In this document: in pieces, positions 27,738 through 37,228 of the stretch
Numbering within the stretch: position 1 is the stretch's first letter
How the letters are laid out: every line of letters begins with the position of its first letter
Assembly: GCF_901875305.1 (NCBI RefSeq)
Contig: NZ_CABFLY010000002.1
Location: 248,001 to 312,000 of the forward strand
Direction of reading: 5' to 3'
DNA: 64,000 nucleotides
Source: Rothia mucilaginosa
Lineage (GTDB): Bacteria > Actinomycetota > Actinomycetes > Actinomycetales > Micrococcaceae
The notes under the pieces: generated by a model
Seen by the model: only the letters and a program-made list of their open reading frames with translations
What the model was told of the DNA's origin: nothing
Databases searched by the model: none
Made by a program: the position numbers and the translations under genes

Positions 27738-29423
27738 ATGGCGAAAAAGCCCGCGTCTAAGGGGGCGGAAACCCCGACTACTCCGGCTGAGTTGGCGGAG
27801 ATGCTGTGGAAGTCTGCGGATATTCTGCGCGGTTCTATGGAGTCTGGCGGCTACCGTGACTTCATGCTGGGCCTCATCTTTCTGAAGTATATTGGTGACA
27901 CTTTTGAGGCGGCGCGGGAGAAGGTGAAGCACAAGCTGGTTGAGGATGAGCACCTGGAGGGTGAGATCCTGGCTGAGGAGATGGAGGTTCCTTACCGTTA
28001 CCACTCTGAGCATGCGTTCTATGTGCCGGTTGGTGCTCGCTGGTCTGACCTGGTGCGTCAGGCGAAGGGTGACCGTGTGGGTGAGCTGGTTGATGACGCT
28101 ATGGATAGGATCATGGAGGAGAACCCGCAGTTGCGCGGTGCCTTGGAACCTATGTATGCGAGCGAGAAGGTGGAGCAGCGTACCTTGGCGCAGGTGATTG
28201 ACTTGCTGTCGAACGCGAATTTTGCGGCGGTGCGTGACGGCGAACATTCTTCGTCGAAGGATGTTCTGGGCTTCGTGTACGAGTACTTCTTGGGTAAGTT
28301 TGCTCGTGCGCAGGGTCAGAAGGGTGGCGAGTTTTACACGCCGACGACTGTGGTGAATACTCTGGTGGGTATGATTCAGCCGATGAGCGGCTGTGTGTAT
28401 GATCCGTGCTGTGGTTCGGGTGGCATGTTTGTGCAGTCGAATAATTTTGTGCATCGTGCCGGTGGTGTGTTTGAGAGCCGCAGTAAGGGCGAGCAGCGTG
28501 TTTTGGCGTATGGTCAGGAGCGTAATCAGGCGACGTGGCGTTTGGCGCGTCTGAATTTGGCGATTCACGGTATTGATGGTTCGGTGGGTGACCGTTGGGG
28601 TGATACGTTTGTGGAGGATTCGCACCCCGGTAAGTTTTTTGATTATGTGTTGACGAATCCGCCGTTCAATATTAAGGAGTGGCACCGGGTTGAGGATGAC
28701 CCGCGTTGGGTGTTTGGTACTCCGCCGAAGAATAACGCTAATTTTGCGTGGTTGCAGCATGTGTGGTCGAAGCTGGACGTGAAGGGTTCGGCTGCTGTGG
28801 TGATGGCGAATGGTTCGTTGACTGCTGATACTGGCGGTCAGGGCGGTATTCGTCGCGCCATGGTTGAGGGCGATGCTGTGGCTGCGGTGCTGGTGCTACC
28901 GCCAAATATGTTTACGACGACGAGTTCCCCGGCGTGCGTGTGGTTGCTGTCGAAGGATAAGTTTGCCGGTGTGAATGGTTCGGTGGACCGTTCGGGTCAG
29001 GTTCTGTTTATGGATGCTCGTTCGATGGGTCATATGGTGTCTCGTACTGAGCGTGTGTTCTCTGAGGAGGATATCGCGAAGATTGCGAATACGTGGTGTG
29101 CGTGGCGTGGTATGCCGTCGATGTATCATGCGGACGGTTCGCTGGTGAAGGCTGGCGAGGAGCCGACAGTTGGCGTGTATGAGGATGAGGCGGGTTTCTG
29201 CTTCTCGGCGTCGCTTGAGGATGTGCGGGGGCAGGATTATGTGTTGACTCCGGGCCGTTATGTGGGCAGTGCAGTGTCTGAGGTTGAGAGCGCTCAGGAG
29301 CTGGATGCGCGTATTGCCGATTTGCGTGAGCAGCTGTTGGAGCAGTTCGCTGAGTCGGAGCGTTTGGGTGCGGTGGTGCGCGAGCATCTGGCCTCGCTGG
29401 ACCTTGAGGGCGGTGAACTGTAG
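27738..29423 (+). CDS. hsdM: Type I restriction-modification methyltransferase subunit HsdM
   Basis: DNA adenine-N6 methyltransferase subunit. The 561-residue product has the helical HsdM N-terminal domain (LWKSADILRGSMESGGYRDFMLGLIFLKYIGD), the AdoMet-binding motif DPCCGSGG at 222-229 and catalytic NPPF at 307-310. The GEFYTPTTVVNTLVGMI segment and a C-terminal coiled coil (ELDARIADLREQLLEQFAESERLG) for HsdS contact are also seen. ATG 27738 has GAAAGG upstream. Third codon positions are dominated by G and T, unlike gene A downstream. The stop overlaps the hsdS start by one base. Confidence 0.96.
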   Translation: MAKKPASKGAETPTTPAELAEMLWKSADILRGSMESGGYRDFMLGLIFLKYIGDTFEAAREKVKHKLVEDEHLEGEILAEEMEVPYRYHSEHAFYVPVGARWSDLVRQAKGDRVGELVDDAMDRIMEENPQLRGALEPMYASEKVEQRTLAQVIDLLSNANFAAVRDGEHSSSKDVLGFVYEYFLGKFARAQGQKGGEFYTPTTVVNTLVGMIQPMSGCVYDPCCGSGGMFVQSNNFVHRAGGVFESRSKGEQRVLAYGQERNQATWRLARLNLAIHGIDGSVGDRWGDTFVEDSHPGKFFDYVLTNPPFNIKEWHRVEDDPRWVFGTPPKNNANFAWLQHVWSKLDVKGSAAVVMANGSLTADTGGQGGIRRAMVEGDAVAAVLVLPPNMFTTTSSPACVWLLSKDKFAGVNGSVDRSGQVLFMDARSMGHMVSRTERVFSEEDIAKIANTWCAWRGMPSMYHADGSLVKAGEEPTVGVYEDEAGFCFSASLEDVRGQDYVLTPGRYVGSAVSEVESAQELDARIADLREQLLEQFAESERLGAVVREHLASLDLEGGEL

Positions 29424-30502
29424 TGGCTGTACTGTCGGACGCTCAGCGTGAGGCTGGGTGGACTATCGTCAAGCTGGGGGATATAGCTCCGTTGACTTAT
29501 GGGAAAAGTTTAGTGGCTTCTAAACGTATTCCGGGTGATATTCCTGTATATAGTTCCGCTGGTCTTATCGATAGCCATAATGAAGCTATTATTGATGGGC
29601 AAAATATTATTATTGGCCGCAAGGGGACTATTGGTTCGATTACGTGGAGTGAAGGCCCCGCATATCCCATTGATACAACTTTCTATACGGCCGGTACAGA
29701 TAAGACAAATATTAAGTATTTGTATTACCTGCTTAAAACTTATAAGTTCTCGGAAATGAACACAGATTCTGCTGTTCCCGGATTAAATAGGGTGACATTT
29801 GAGTCTCAAGAAGCTGTGCTTCCCTCTCTGGAAGAGCAGGAACGGATTGCCAGGATTTTGGGCTCGCTCGACGACAAAATCGAAGCAAACACCCGACTCA
29901 TTCAGACCATGGAAGATTATGTTCATACAATGATTAAAAAAATATCGAAATTTGATTCTATAAAGCGAGTAGCAATTAAAGATTTAGCGGTTCATGAGAA
30001 AAATCAAGAGTTGCCGCGTGAACACGTGGATGGCGTAATTCACCACTATAGTTTGCCTGCTTATGACTCAGGGAAAACTCCTGGATTAGAAGAAGCTAAC
30101 TCCATTAAGAGCAACAAATTTATAATTGACAAACCGTGTGTTCTGTTTTCTAAATTGAACCCTGGAACTCCCAGAATTTGGCTTGTTAATCCAGAAGAAG
30201 GTGTCAAGAGTTATGCCTCGACGGAATTCATCGTTCTGACTCCGAAAGAAAATGTTGATATCGCGAATCTTTGGGCTGCCTGTAGCGAAGAGAGAATATC
30301 TCAAAACCTAGCAGATATGGCTTCTGGAACCTCCACCAGTCATCAGCGAGTTCGCCCCACAGATATTCTTAATTCGAAGATTCTTGACCTGAGTAATCAG
30401 AGCGAGATTCGCAGTATTACTTCATATATTGAAGCTCTCCGAAAAGAGAACCTTCAGCTCGCTGAAACCCGCGACGCTCTCATTAAGCGCCTCATCGGCT
30501 AG
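29423..30502 (+). CDS. hsdS: Type I restriction-modification specificity subunit HsdS
   Basis: Recognises the bipartite DNA target. The 359-residue product has two target-recognition domains: about 10-130 (GWTIVKLGDIAPLTYGKSL...) and about 185-320. The central conserved helix is LEEQERIARILGSLDDKIEANTRLIQTMEDYV (about 132-165), and the C-terminal helix is SYIEALRKENLQLAETRDALIKRLIG. The recognition domains are clearly A+T-rich, while the conserved helices return to local composition, a mosaic typical of horizontally exchanged hsdS alleles. The start is GTG sharing its G with the hsdM stop. Confidence 0.93.
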   Translation: MAVLSDAQREAGWTIVKLGDIAPLTYGKSLVASKRIPGDIPVYSSAGLIDSHNEAIIDGQNIIIGRKGTIGSITWSEGPAYPIDTTFYTAGTDKTNIKYLYYLLKTYKFSEMNTDSAVPGLNRVTFESQEAVLPSLEEQERIARILGSLDDKIEANTRLIQTMEDYVHTMIKKISKFDSIKRVAIKDLAVHEKNQELPREHVDGVIHHYSLPAYDSGKTPGLEEANSIKSNKFIIDKPCVLFSKLNPGTPRIWLVNPEEGVKSYASTEFIVLTPKENVDIANLWAACSEERISQNLADMASGTSTSHQRVRPTDILNSKILDLSNQSEIRSITSYIEALRKENLQLAETRDALIKRLIG

Positions 30503-30524
30503 ACGCTAAGGGAGCACCGCATCC

Positions 30525-30560
30525 GCCCTGCCCGGCCGGTCCACACCCACCGGGCAGGGC
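30525..30560. repeat. Hairpin between hsdS and gene A
   Basis: GCCCTGCCCGG (30525-30535) pairs perfectly with CCGGGCAGGGC (30550-30560). No T-run follows. It could attenuate read-through into gene A. Confidence 0.5.
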
Positions 30561-30623
30561 ACCCCACCCCGTTACCTCACAATCACCCATGTCACGCCCC
30601 GCCTCAGCAAAGGAGCTAGCACC

Positions 30624-33476
30624 ATGGCACCCGCCAACCACCCCACATACCAGCCCAACGACACCACCTACGAGGCCCTCACCCAGCTCGTCGCCCCCTA
30701 CAGCCTCTCACGCATCCAACTCGCCGAAGCCATCGGCATCGCCACCAAACCCACCATCAACACCTGGGTCAAACAGTGCTGCCCCAACCTCCCGCAAGGC
30801 ACCCCCGTACCCCTCGAACCCATCCTGCGCTACCTACACGAAACGCACCTGCCCAACCCCAAAAAATGGCCCGGCAACCACCCCTACGACCAGTACATCC
30901 TCGAAAACATCACCGCACGCATGCTCGCCCGCGCCGTCGCCACCACCTTCAGCGGAGCCAACTACCGCAAACTCGTCACCCTCACCGCAACCCTCATACT
31001 CCTCACCCGCTACTGGGACGGACCCAACGAAACCTTCCTCACCCTACTCGACCCCCAACCCAGCCACGAAACCGAAGAACACCTACAGCAGGCCATCAAG
31101 AAAACCTCCAACGTCATGCGAGACATCCTCAACGACCTGCTCCTGCCCACCCTGCACACCGCCCGCGGAACCTACCCCACCCACCAGGCACACCTCCTCA
31201 CCAGCTACGCCCTCGCCGCCGGATACTACGCCGGCAACCACCCCCACGAAACCCTCAACAGCATCCACACCTCACTCGCCGCAGCAGACCGCACCAACGC
31301 CCTACCCGACGCCGAACTCACCCGCTACGTCGCAGACTTTCTCAACGCCGGCTCCTACGCCACCCACGACGACGACGCCCTCGGATGGACCCACCCCAGC
31401 CAACGCAACCTCATCCTGCACGGAAGCTACGGCAGCTACGAAACCGCCGCACAGCTCATCGCCCATCTGCCCCACGCCCACCACGCCATCGCCTTCAGCG
31501 CCCCCGAAGGCACCACCAGCGCCCTAGCACCAGAACGCCGCGACGCGTTCACCCTCTACCTCTGCTACCTACTCCTAGACGACGAAGACTCCACCGAAAA
31601 GCAAGCCGCCGACCTCTACCGCGCCGAACACTGGGCCACACAACAGACCCACACCACCAACCGCGTAGCACACGCCGAAACCCCCGAAACCGCCATCCCC
31701 GAACCCGAAGCCACCCTGCCGGACGCCCCCGCTAACCACCTGCTCATCCTGCCCCTCGACACCCCCGCTGGCGGCCCCGACGACCTCGCCGCACAACAAA
31801 ACGACGCCTGGGACGCCATCGAAAACCTCGCCATGACCGTCGACGAAAACATCAGCCTCACCGGCACCATCAGCTACCCCCTACGCCCCGGCGAACACCT
31901 CGCCGTCCTCGCACCCCTAGACGTACTCGCAGGCTTCGGCCGGCACCTCAAAGCCGACCAGCGCAACAACAGCCAACACGACAACTTCCTCGAAAACTCC
32001 GAGATACAAGCCCTCAACCACGGCATGCGCCTGCGCGCCGTCATCGACCTCGGCCCCGAACACCTCAAAGTCAACACCAGAACCCGCCTCGGCCTAGGCC
32101 TCCTACACGTATTCAACACCGGTGAAAAACCCCAAGGATCCGTCTACCTCGGCTCCCTCGACGACATGCCGCTCTACCAGCAGACCGAACACACCGGAAC
32201 GCCCGGACTCACCACCGCAGCCGCACAAATCCAAGAAACCGCCTGCGGCTACCTCACCCGCGGCGAAATCACCTCCGAAGACATCAGCAGCGGCGTCATC
32301 GTAGCCTCCAACGCACTCAAAAACGCCTCCTTCGACGAACTATTCACAAACCCCGCCTCCACCAACACCCCCGTAGAAAGCCTGAGCCTACTCACCAGCC
32401 TCACCCGAAAACTACCCGCACTGCTCGAAACCCTACCCGGAACCCTCAACGTAGACGTACCGCACCTGCGCACCCCCGAAGACCGGCAATCCATCCCGCG
32501 CGGCGAAGAACACGACATCACCATCGCCCACCTCGTAAACACCGAAAAAGTGCTCACCAAAATCACCGGCCGTCAGATACACGACGCACACTACGGCGAC
32601 CTAGAAGGCAACCTACAGCGCATTCGCGTTCTCGACACCCACACCCTCGGCCACTACTCCCGCTACGGAGTGCTACCCGCTGAAGGCCACTACCTGCGCT
32701 CCTTCAACCTGAATGACACCATTCACCTCACCCAGGCCAACGACATCGTGGTCTACCCCTCCTACGACCAGACCCACGGAGGCCCCGCCGTCTACCTCAG
32801 CGAACACGGAGGAGAAGCCATCGACAAAGGCCTAACCGTACTGCGCTTCAGCCGCTACACACCCGGCGAATCCAACGCCCACACGACCCGCGAATACCGC
32901 CAACGCGCCCAGCTACTCGCGCACCTTCTGCAAGCGCTACTACGCGGCCTTACCGAAGGAACCGCGTTCGGCATCAGCACCCACATGGCCCCCGAAAAAC
33001 GCAAAACCGCCGCAAACCTCAAAGGCTGGGAAAAGAAGCCGCTACCCTACATCGACGCGCTCGCCGGTCGCACCAACGACCTCGAATGGTTCAGCGAACC
33101 CATCGAGGAACCCCGAGGCGCGGCAAATACCGCCGCCGAAGAAACGACCGCCGAGGGGAACGGGGATGCGCCCACCACCCACCCGGTCGCACGCTATCTG
33201 GCCAACCAGCTCAACGCCTTCGACACAGCCGAAGCTGCCCTCGCCGAAGCCCTACACCAGATACGGGCCGTCCGCAGCCGCTACGAACGCGACCTCATGG
33301 ACAACCGCCTCGACATCCGCTCCACCCAGCACGTTGCGGTCACCCGAAAGAACATAGAAGCAGAAGAACTAGCCCGGATCCTGCGAGCAGTAAAGGCCGA
33401 AGCACTGGGACTAGCCGTCACCGGGGAACCCGAGATCGAAACCCCGCTCGGCTACCCGATGGAACTACCCGACTAA
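30624..33476 (+). CDS. Gene A: unrecognised 950-residue protein inside the hsd locus
   Basis: ATG 30624 has AAAGGAG upstream. Residues 1 to about 345 form a helical domain with a possible helix-turn-helix (YSLSRIQLAEAIGIATKPTINTWV, about 26-49). Gene B (37229) is a stand-alone copy of this domain. Residues about 430-540 (LRPGEHLAVLAPLDVL, MRLRAVIDLG) faintly recall the second half of HsdM-type methylases, but no AdoMet motif or NPPF/Y is present. Residues about 640-760 (NDIVVYPSYDQTHGGPAVYLSEHGG) recall HsdS recognition domains, and 860-920 is probably a coiled coil. A catalytically dead methylase-specificity fusion is my best guess. Codons end in C or A almost throughout, in sharp contrast to hsdM. 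Confidence 0.85.
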   Translation: MAPANHPTYQPNDTTYEALTQLVAPYSLSRIQLAEAIGIATKPTINTWVKQCCPNLPQGTPVPLEPILRYLHETHLPNPKKWPGNHPYDQYILENITARMLARAVATTFSGANYRKLVTLTATLILLTRYWDGPNETFLTLLDPQPSHETEEHLQQAIKKTSNVMRDILNDLLLPTLHTARGTYPTHQAHLLTSYALAAGYYAGNHPHETLNSIHTSLAAADRTNALPDAELTRYVADFLNAGSYATHDDDALGWTHPSQRNLILHGSYGSYETAAQLIAHLPHAHHAIAFSAPEGTTSALAPERRDAFTLYLCYLLLDDEDSTEKQAADLYRAEHWATQQTHTTNRVAHAETPETAIPEPEATLPDAPANHLLILPLDTPAGGPDDLAAQQNDAWDAIENLAMTVDENISLTGTISYPLRPGEHLAVLAPLDVLAGFGRHLKADQRNNSQHDNFLENSEIQALNHGMRLRAVIDLGPEHLKVNTRTRLGLGLLHVFNTGEKPQGSVYLGSLDDMPLYQQTEHTGTPGLTTAAAQIQETACGYLTRGEITSEDISSGVIVASNALKNASFDELFTNPASTNTPVESLSLLTSLTRKLPALLETLPGTLNVDVPHLRTPEDRQSIPRGEEHDITIAHLVNTEKVLTKITGRQIHDAHYGDLEGNLQRIRVLDTHTLGHYSRYGVLPAEGHYLRSFNLNDTIHLTQANDIVVYPSYDQTHGGPAVYLSEHGGEAIDKGLTVLRFSRYTPGESNAHTTREYRQRAQLLAHLLQALLRGLTEGTAFGISTHMAPEKRKTAANLKGWEKKPLPYIDALAGRTNDLEWFSEPIEEPRGAANTAAEETTAEGNGDAPTTHPVARYLANQLNAFDTAEAALAEALHQIRAVRSRYERDLMDNRLDIRSTQHVAVTRKNIEAEELARILRAVKAEALGLAVTGEPEIETPLGYPMELPD

Positions 33477-33546
33477 CCCATCCCCGCTCACCCACCCCAA
33501 CAAGGCCACCTCGGGGTATCGAAACCAGACCACCCAAACCACGAAG

Positions 33547-33567
33547 TTTCGCTTACCCCGGGGTAAA
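33547..33567 (+). promoter_or_regulatory. Shared palindrome upstream of hsdR
   Basis: Contains TTACCCCGGGGTAA (33553-33566). The 21 bases are the exact reverse complement of 27440-27460. Downstream CCAAAAAATC (about 33588-33597) matches the sequence after the other copy. It lies 170 bases before hsdR. A repressor site for a controller of the system is the simplest reading; no controller gene is identified. Confidence 0.6.
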
Positions 33568-33736
33568 GTACCCCGCACACACCACACCCAAAAAATCAGG
33601 CATTCTAGAAACATCACCGCCGAGCACCCCACCGCAACACCGCGAACCACTAACTCACCACGCGAAGGAGCCCGGCACCCCAAGCACCATAGGATGCCGC
33701 GCGCAGAGAGCATCCACAGACCGAAAGGAACAAACA

Positions 33737-36700
33737 ATGGCCGAAAAGGATTGGGAACTGACCGTCCTCTCCCAGCTCAACGACCTCGGCTGGGAACTGA
33801 CCAACGGCACCGGCATTCAGCCCGGCACCAGCTACACCGAGCGCGAACGCGCAACCCGCAAGCCGAACTCAATCCTGCCCACCTACAGCGCCTTCCGCCA
33901 CGGCCGCGAATCCAACGAATCACTACTTATCCCCGGTGAGATCAAGGACGCCCTGCGCCGCCTCAACCCCGATGCCACCGAAGACCAGCTGCAGAAGGCC
34001 TACACCACCCTGACCCGTCGCCGTAACGGCAACCTCGTACAGGACAACAAGGATGCGCTCGACCAGATGCGCGCCGGCATCCCCGTCGAAACGAAGGCCC
34101 CCGACGGCACCCTGCGCACCCGCAACCTGCAGATCATCTCCGAAAACACCGACCAGAACACCTACCTGGCCGCGCAGCAGGTGACCGTCATCTTCAACGG
34201 CCGCACCTACCGCCTAGACGTCGTCATGTACTGCAACGGCCTGCCCGTAGGCATTATTGAGCTCAAGGACCAGGGCAAGAAGCTCAGCGAAGCCTACAAC
34301 CAGATGGTCACCTACCAGAGCGAAATCCCGCAGGCCTTTACCTACAACATCGTCACCATCATGGGCCAGCCCGACGAAGCACGCTACGGCACCATCGGCA
34401 CCCCGCTCTCACACACCGCACAGTGGAACTACGACGCCGATGGCGCAGAGACCCCCAACGGCACCTACGACGACGAACACGGCCACTTCAGCACCCAGCT
34501 CAGCCGCATCGTACAGGCCTTTGGAACCCCCGACATCCTGCTCGATATGATGCGACGCTTCACCCTCTTCGTGAGTACCGGCACGGACAACAACAACCAG
34601 CCCCATGCCAAGATCCTGGCCAAGGCCCACCAGTTTTACGCCGTACGTGAAGCACTCGACCGCGCCGTGAAGACCCACACCGGCAGGGGACAGGTAGGCG
34701 TCGTCTGGCACACCCAGGGATCCGGCAAGTCCTACTCCATGCTCTTCTTCGCCCGCGCCGCCATGCGCGAGAAGGCACTGCACAACCCCACCATCGTCGT
34801 GGTCACCGACCGCACCGACCTGGACAGCCAGCTCTACACCACCTTCAAGAGCGCCGAAAGCGTGCTCCCCGAGAAGCCCATCCAGTTCGAATCGCGCCGC
34901 GAACTCAAGAACCGCCTCAACGACATTCAGGCCGGCGGTATCTTCTTCACGACCCTGCAGAAGTTCGGCCTGGAAGAAAACGACGAGAAGTTCCCGCAGC
35001 TCTCCGACCGCTCAAACATTATCGTCATGGTTGATGAGGCGCACCGCTCCCACTTCGAAACCCTCGAAGGTTACGCGCACAACCTCAACATTGCGTTGCC
35101 CCACGCCAAGTACATTGCGTTCACCGGAACCCCCATCGACAAGGAAAACCGGAGCACCCGAGCCATCTTTGGTGACTACATCCACACCTACAGCTTCGAC
35201 CGCGCCGTCGAAGAGGGGGCAACGGTGCCGCTGCTCTACCAGCTGCGCCACGTCAAGATGAGCAAGTCTGAAGAAGCTGAAGTGGCAGGCAAGTCCTTCG
35301 ACGAACTCTATGACCTGCTCGAAGCAGAAATCGCCGCACAGACCACGCTCGAACAGACCACGGTCATGAAGATGCTGGTTTCCGAAGAGCGTCTCAGCGA
35401 AGTCGCCAAGAACATCGTGGAGCACTGGGAAGAACGCCGCGAGTACATGCGTGACGAGATGAACTGCCAGACCGGCAAGGCTATGGTCGTCACCTCCTGC
35501 CGTGAGCACGCCGTGCGACTCTACCACAAGATTGCGGAGCTGCGCCCCGATTGGGCCCCCGAAGGCGGCGCACAGGACATCAAGACCGGCCGCATGCAGG
35601 TGCTGATCTCTGGTACCACCGGCGACCCTGAAGAACTCGCCCCCTTCCGCCGTAGCAGGGCAACATCCAGCGAGGTGGAGCGCCGCATCAAGGACCCCAA
35701 AGATTCGCTGGAAATCATTATCGTGGCCGACCGCCTGCTCACCGGCTTCGACGCGCCTGTACTGCACACCATGTACATGGACCGCGTACAGAAGGAACAC
35801 AACCTGATGCAGACCATCGCCCGCATTAACCGCACCTACAAGAACAAGCAGTCCGGCCTGATTGTTAGCTTCATGCCCATGCACACCAACCTGCATAAGG
35901 CGCTGAGTCAGTACGCAACTGGCCGAGGAGAAGTCAACTTCGACCCGACCACCCGCGCGCTGAAGCTCCTGGAAGCCCTTCAGAATACCTACGCTCAGCT
36001 CACCGAATACCTGGGGACCGACTGGTACGCCGTGGCTGAAGCCCACGCCAACGGCGATGACCACCCGCAGGAATACACCCATGCATTGATTCGACTGCAG
36101 AATAAGGTCCTCGGTTACGAGCAGGATGCAGAACGCTCAGCCCAGGGCGGAGGGACTCAGATTTCTAAGAATCTGGGCGCTGTGATTGACCTGTACCGTC
36201 AGCTCGTTCCCGTCCGGGAGACGCCCGACATCGCTAAGGTGCTGACCCAGGCCATGATTGCGCGACTCGAATTCCTGCGCGAAGTGCACAAGGGCGTGAA
36301 GAACCGCCGCCTGACGGACCGCGCTTACGGCCACGTTGCAAACCCTGAAGAGATTAAGCGTCAGATGGCACGGCTCTTCAACGAATCCGTGGAAAGCAAC
36401 GGAACCAGCATCATCGCGGCGGATGACGAAGGTGAGACCATCATCGACCTGCGCATGCTGACTGATGACGCCATCGAGCGTCTTTCTGACTTGGAGGTTG
36501 CCTCCCTGGTGGCGCAGAACGTGGCTGATGTGGTGACCATGCAGATTCGGAGCTCCCTGAAGGGGCAGCAGGTGCGCGTTGTGTATTTCATGAAGCGTCT
36601 TGAGGAGCTGCTGAAGCACTATAACTCCCTGGAGCAGAAGAGCACTCAGGACCTGAAGGATTTACTGCAGGCTATCCGTGCACTGGCGTTTGAGGCGGAG

Positions 36701-37012
36701 CATGATGGGGAACGTGGCTCTCGTCTGGGCCTGTCTGCCCAGGAAGTACGGGTCTTTGACGAGCTGTGCGCCGTTGATGTTCTGAGCCAGAATCTGGAGG
36801 AAGATGAGCTGGTAATGTTGGCTCACCAGCTGAAGGACTCTGTCATTGGAGCTGCGTCTCTGGATACGGCGGATAACACCGGCAAGGCTACGTTGAAGGT
36901 GCAGATCCGCAGTAAGCTCCTTAAGTTCCGCCCGCAGCTTGGCTACTCTTCTGAAGAGTTTGAGGGTCTAGTGGGGGAGGTATTCGCCCACCTGGAGGAT
37001 TTGAGCCTCTAA
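33737..37012 (+). CDS. hsdR: Type I restriction endonuclease subunit HsdR
   Basis: ATP-driven translocase and nuclease of the restriction complex. I place the start at ATG 33737 (AAAGGAA upstream); the frame is open for 650 bases further upstream but there it overlaps gene A and has no family similarity. The 1091-residue product has the nuclease motif Asp161...Glu175-Leu-Lys177 (RLDVV...GIIELKDQ). The helicase core has Walker A GSGKS at 328-332, DEAH at 433-436, AFTGTP, LLTGFDAPVLHTMYMD and QTIARINRTYKNK, followed by a helical C-terminal domain. It is separated from hsdMS by gene A and has its own upstream palindrome, so it may be regulated separately, as expected for a potentially toxic subunit. 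Confidence 0.96.
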   Translation: MAEKDWELTVLSQLNDLGWELTNGTGIQPGTSYTERERATRKPNSILPTYSAFRHGRESNESLLIPGEIKDALRRLNPDATEDQLQKAYTTLTRRRNGNLVQDNKDALDQMRAGIPVETKAPDGTLRTRNLQIISENTDQNTYLAAQQVTVIFNGRTYRLDVVMYCNGLPVGIIELKDQGKKLSEAYNQMVTYQSEIPQAFTYNIVTIMGQPDEARYGTIGTPLSHTAQWNYDADGAETPNGTYDDEHGHFSTQLSRIVQAFGTPDILLDMMRRFTLFVSTGTDNNNQPHAKILAKAHQFYAVREALDRAVKTHTGRGQVGVVWHTQGSGKSYSMLFFARAAMREKALHNPTIVVVTDRTDLDSQLYTTFKSAESVLPEKPIQFESRRELKNRLNDIQAGGIFFTTLQKFGLEENDEKFPQLSDRSNIIVMVDEAHRSHFETLEGYAHNLNIALPHAKYIAFTGTPIDKENRSTRAIFGDYIHTYSFDRAVEEGATVPLLYQLRHVKMSKSEEAEVAGKSFDELYDLLEAEIAAQTTLEQTTVMKMLVSEERLSEVAKNIVEHWEERREYMRDEMNCQTGKAMVVTSCREHAVRLYHKIAELRPDWAPEGGAQDIKTGRMQVLISGTTGDPEELAPFRRSRATSSEVERRIKDPKDSLEIIIVADRLLTGFDAPVLHTMYMDRVQKEHNLMQTIARINRTYKNKQSGLIVSFMPMHTNLHKALSQYATGRGEVNFDPTTRALKLLEALQNTYAQLTEYLGTDWYAVAEAHANGDDHPQEYTHALIRLQNKVLGYEQDAERSAQGGGTQISKNLGAVIDLYRQLVPVRETPDIAKVLTQAMIARLEFLREVHKGVKNRRLTDRAYGHVANPEEIKRQMARLFNESVESNGTSIIAADDEGETIIDLRMLTDDAIERLSDLEVASLVAQNVADVVTMQIRSSLKGQQVRVVYFMKRLEELLKHYNSLEQKSTQDLKDLLQAIRALAFEAEHDGERGSRLGLSAQEVRVFDELCAVDVLSQNLEEDELVMLAHQLKDSVIGAASLDTADNTGKATLKVQIRSKLLKFRPQLGYSSEEFEGLVGEVFAHLEDLSL

Positions 37013-37029
37013 CTCCTCCCTCTTACGCC

Positions 37030-37066
37030 GAGAAGCCACATGTGTTGCGAACACATGTGGCTTCTC
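37030..37066. repeat. Palindromic repeat copy R3 (short form)
   Basis: Identical to R1 over 37 bases (17-bp stem, GCG loop), here extended by a C-G pair. It lies 17 bases after the hsdR stop and before gene B. Confidence 0.9.
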
Positions 37067-37228
37067 GCGGTTAATGCGCGGTTAGCAGGTGGGTAATGAC
37101 GACAGGCAGCACACGATGTGAAGCTCTGGGATATTCTGAAATTAGAAGATGCGCCAACCCGTCAAACGGTCCCGGGCATCGCACACCGTACAACCCAATT
37201 CACCCCACAAATCAGCGAAGGAGCCACC

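Noticed and set aside
27720..28760. 346-codon minus-strand frame opposite hsdM
   Set aside because: Composition (Arg/His/Thr/Leu) mirrors hsdM's codon bias; no family features.
30589..31735. Pro/Thr/Arg-rich frames overlapping gene A
   Set aside because: They arise from C-rich third positions of gene A and are low-complexity.
33086..33736. Upstream extension of the hsdR frame (217 extra codons)
   Set aside because: It overlaps the end of gene A in another frame, reads as Arg/Pro/Thr-rich nonsense and lacks a ribosome site; family similarity starts at 33737.
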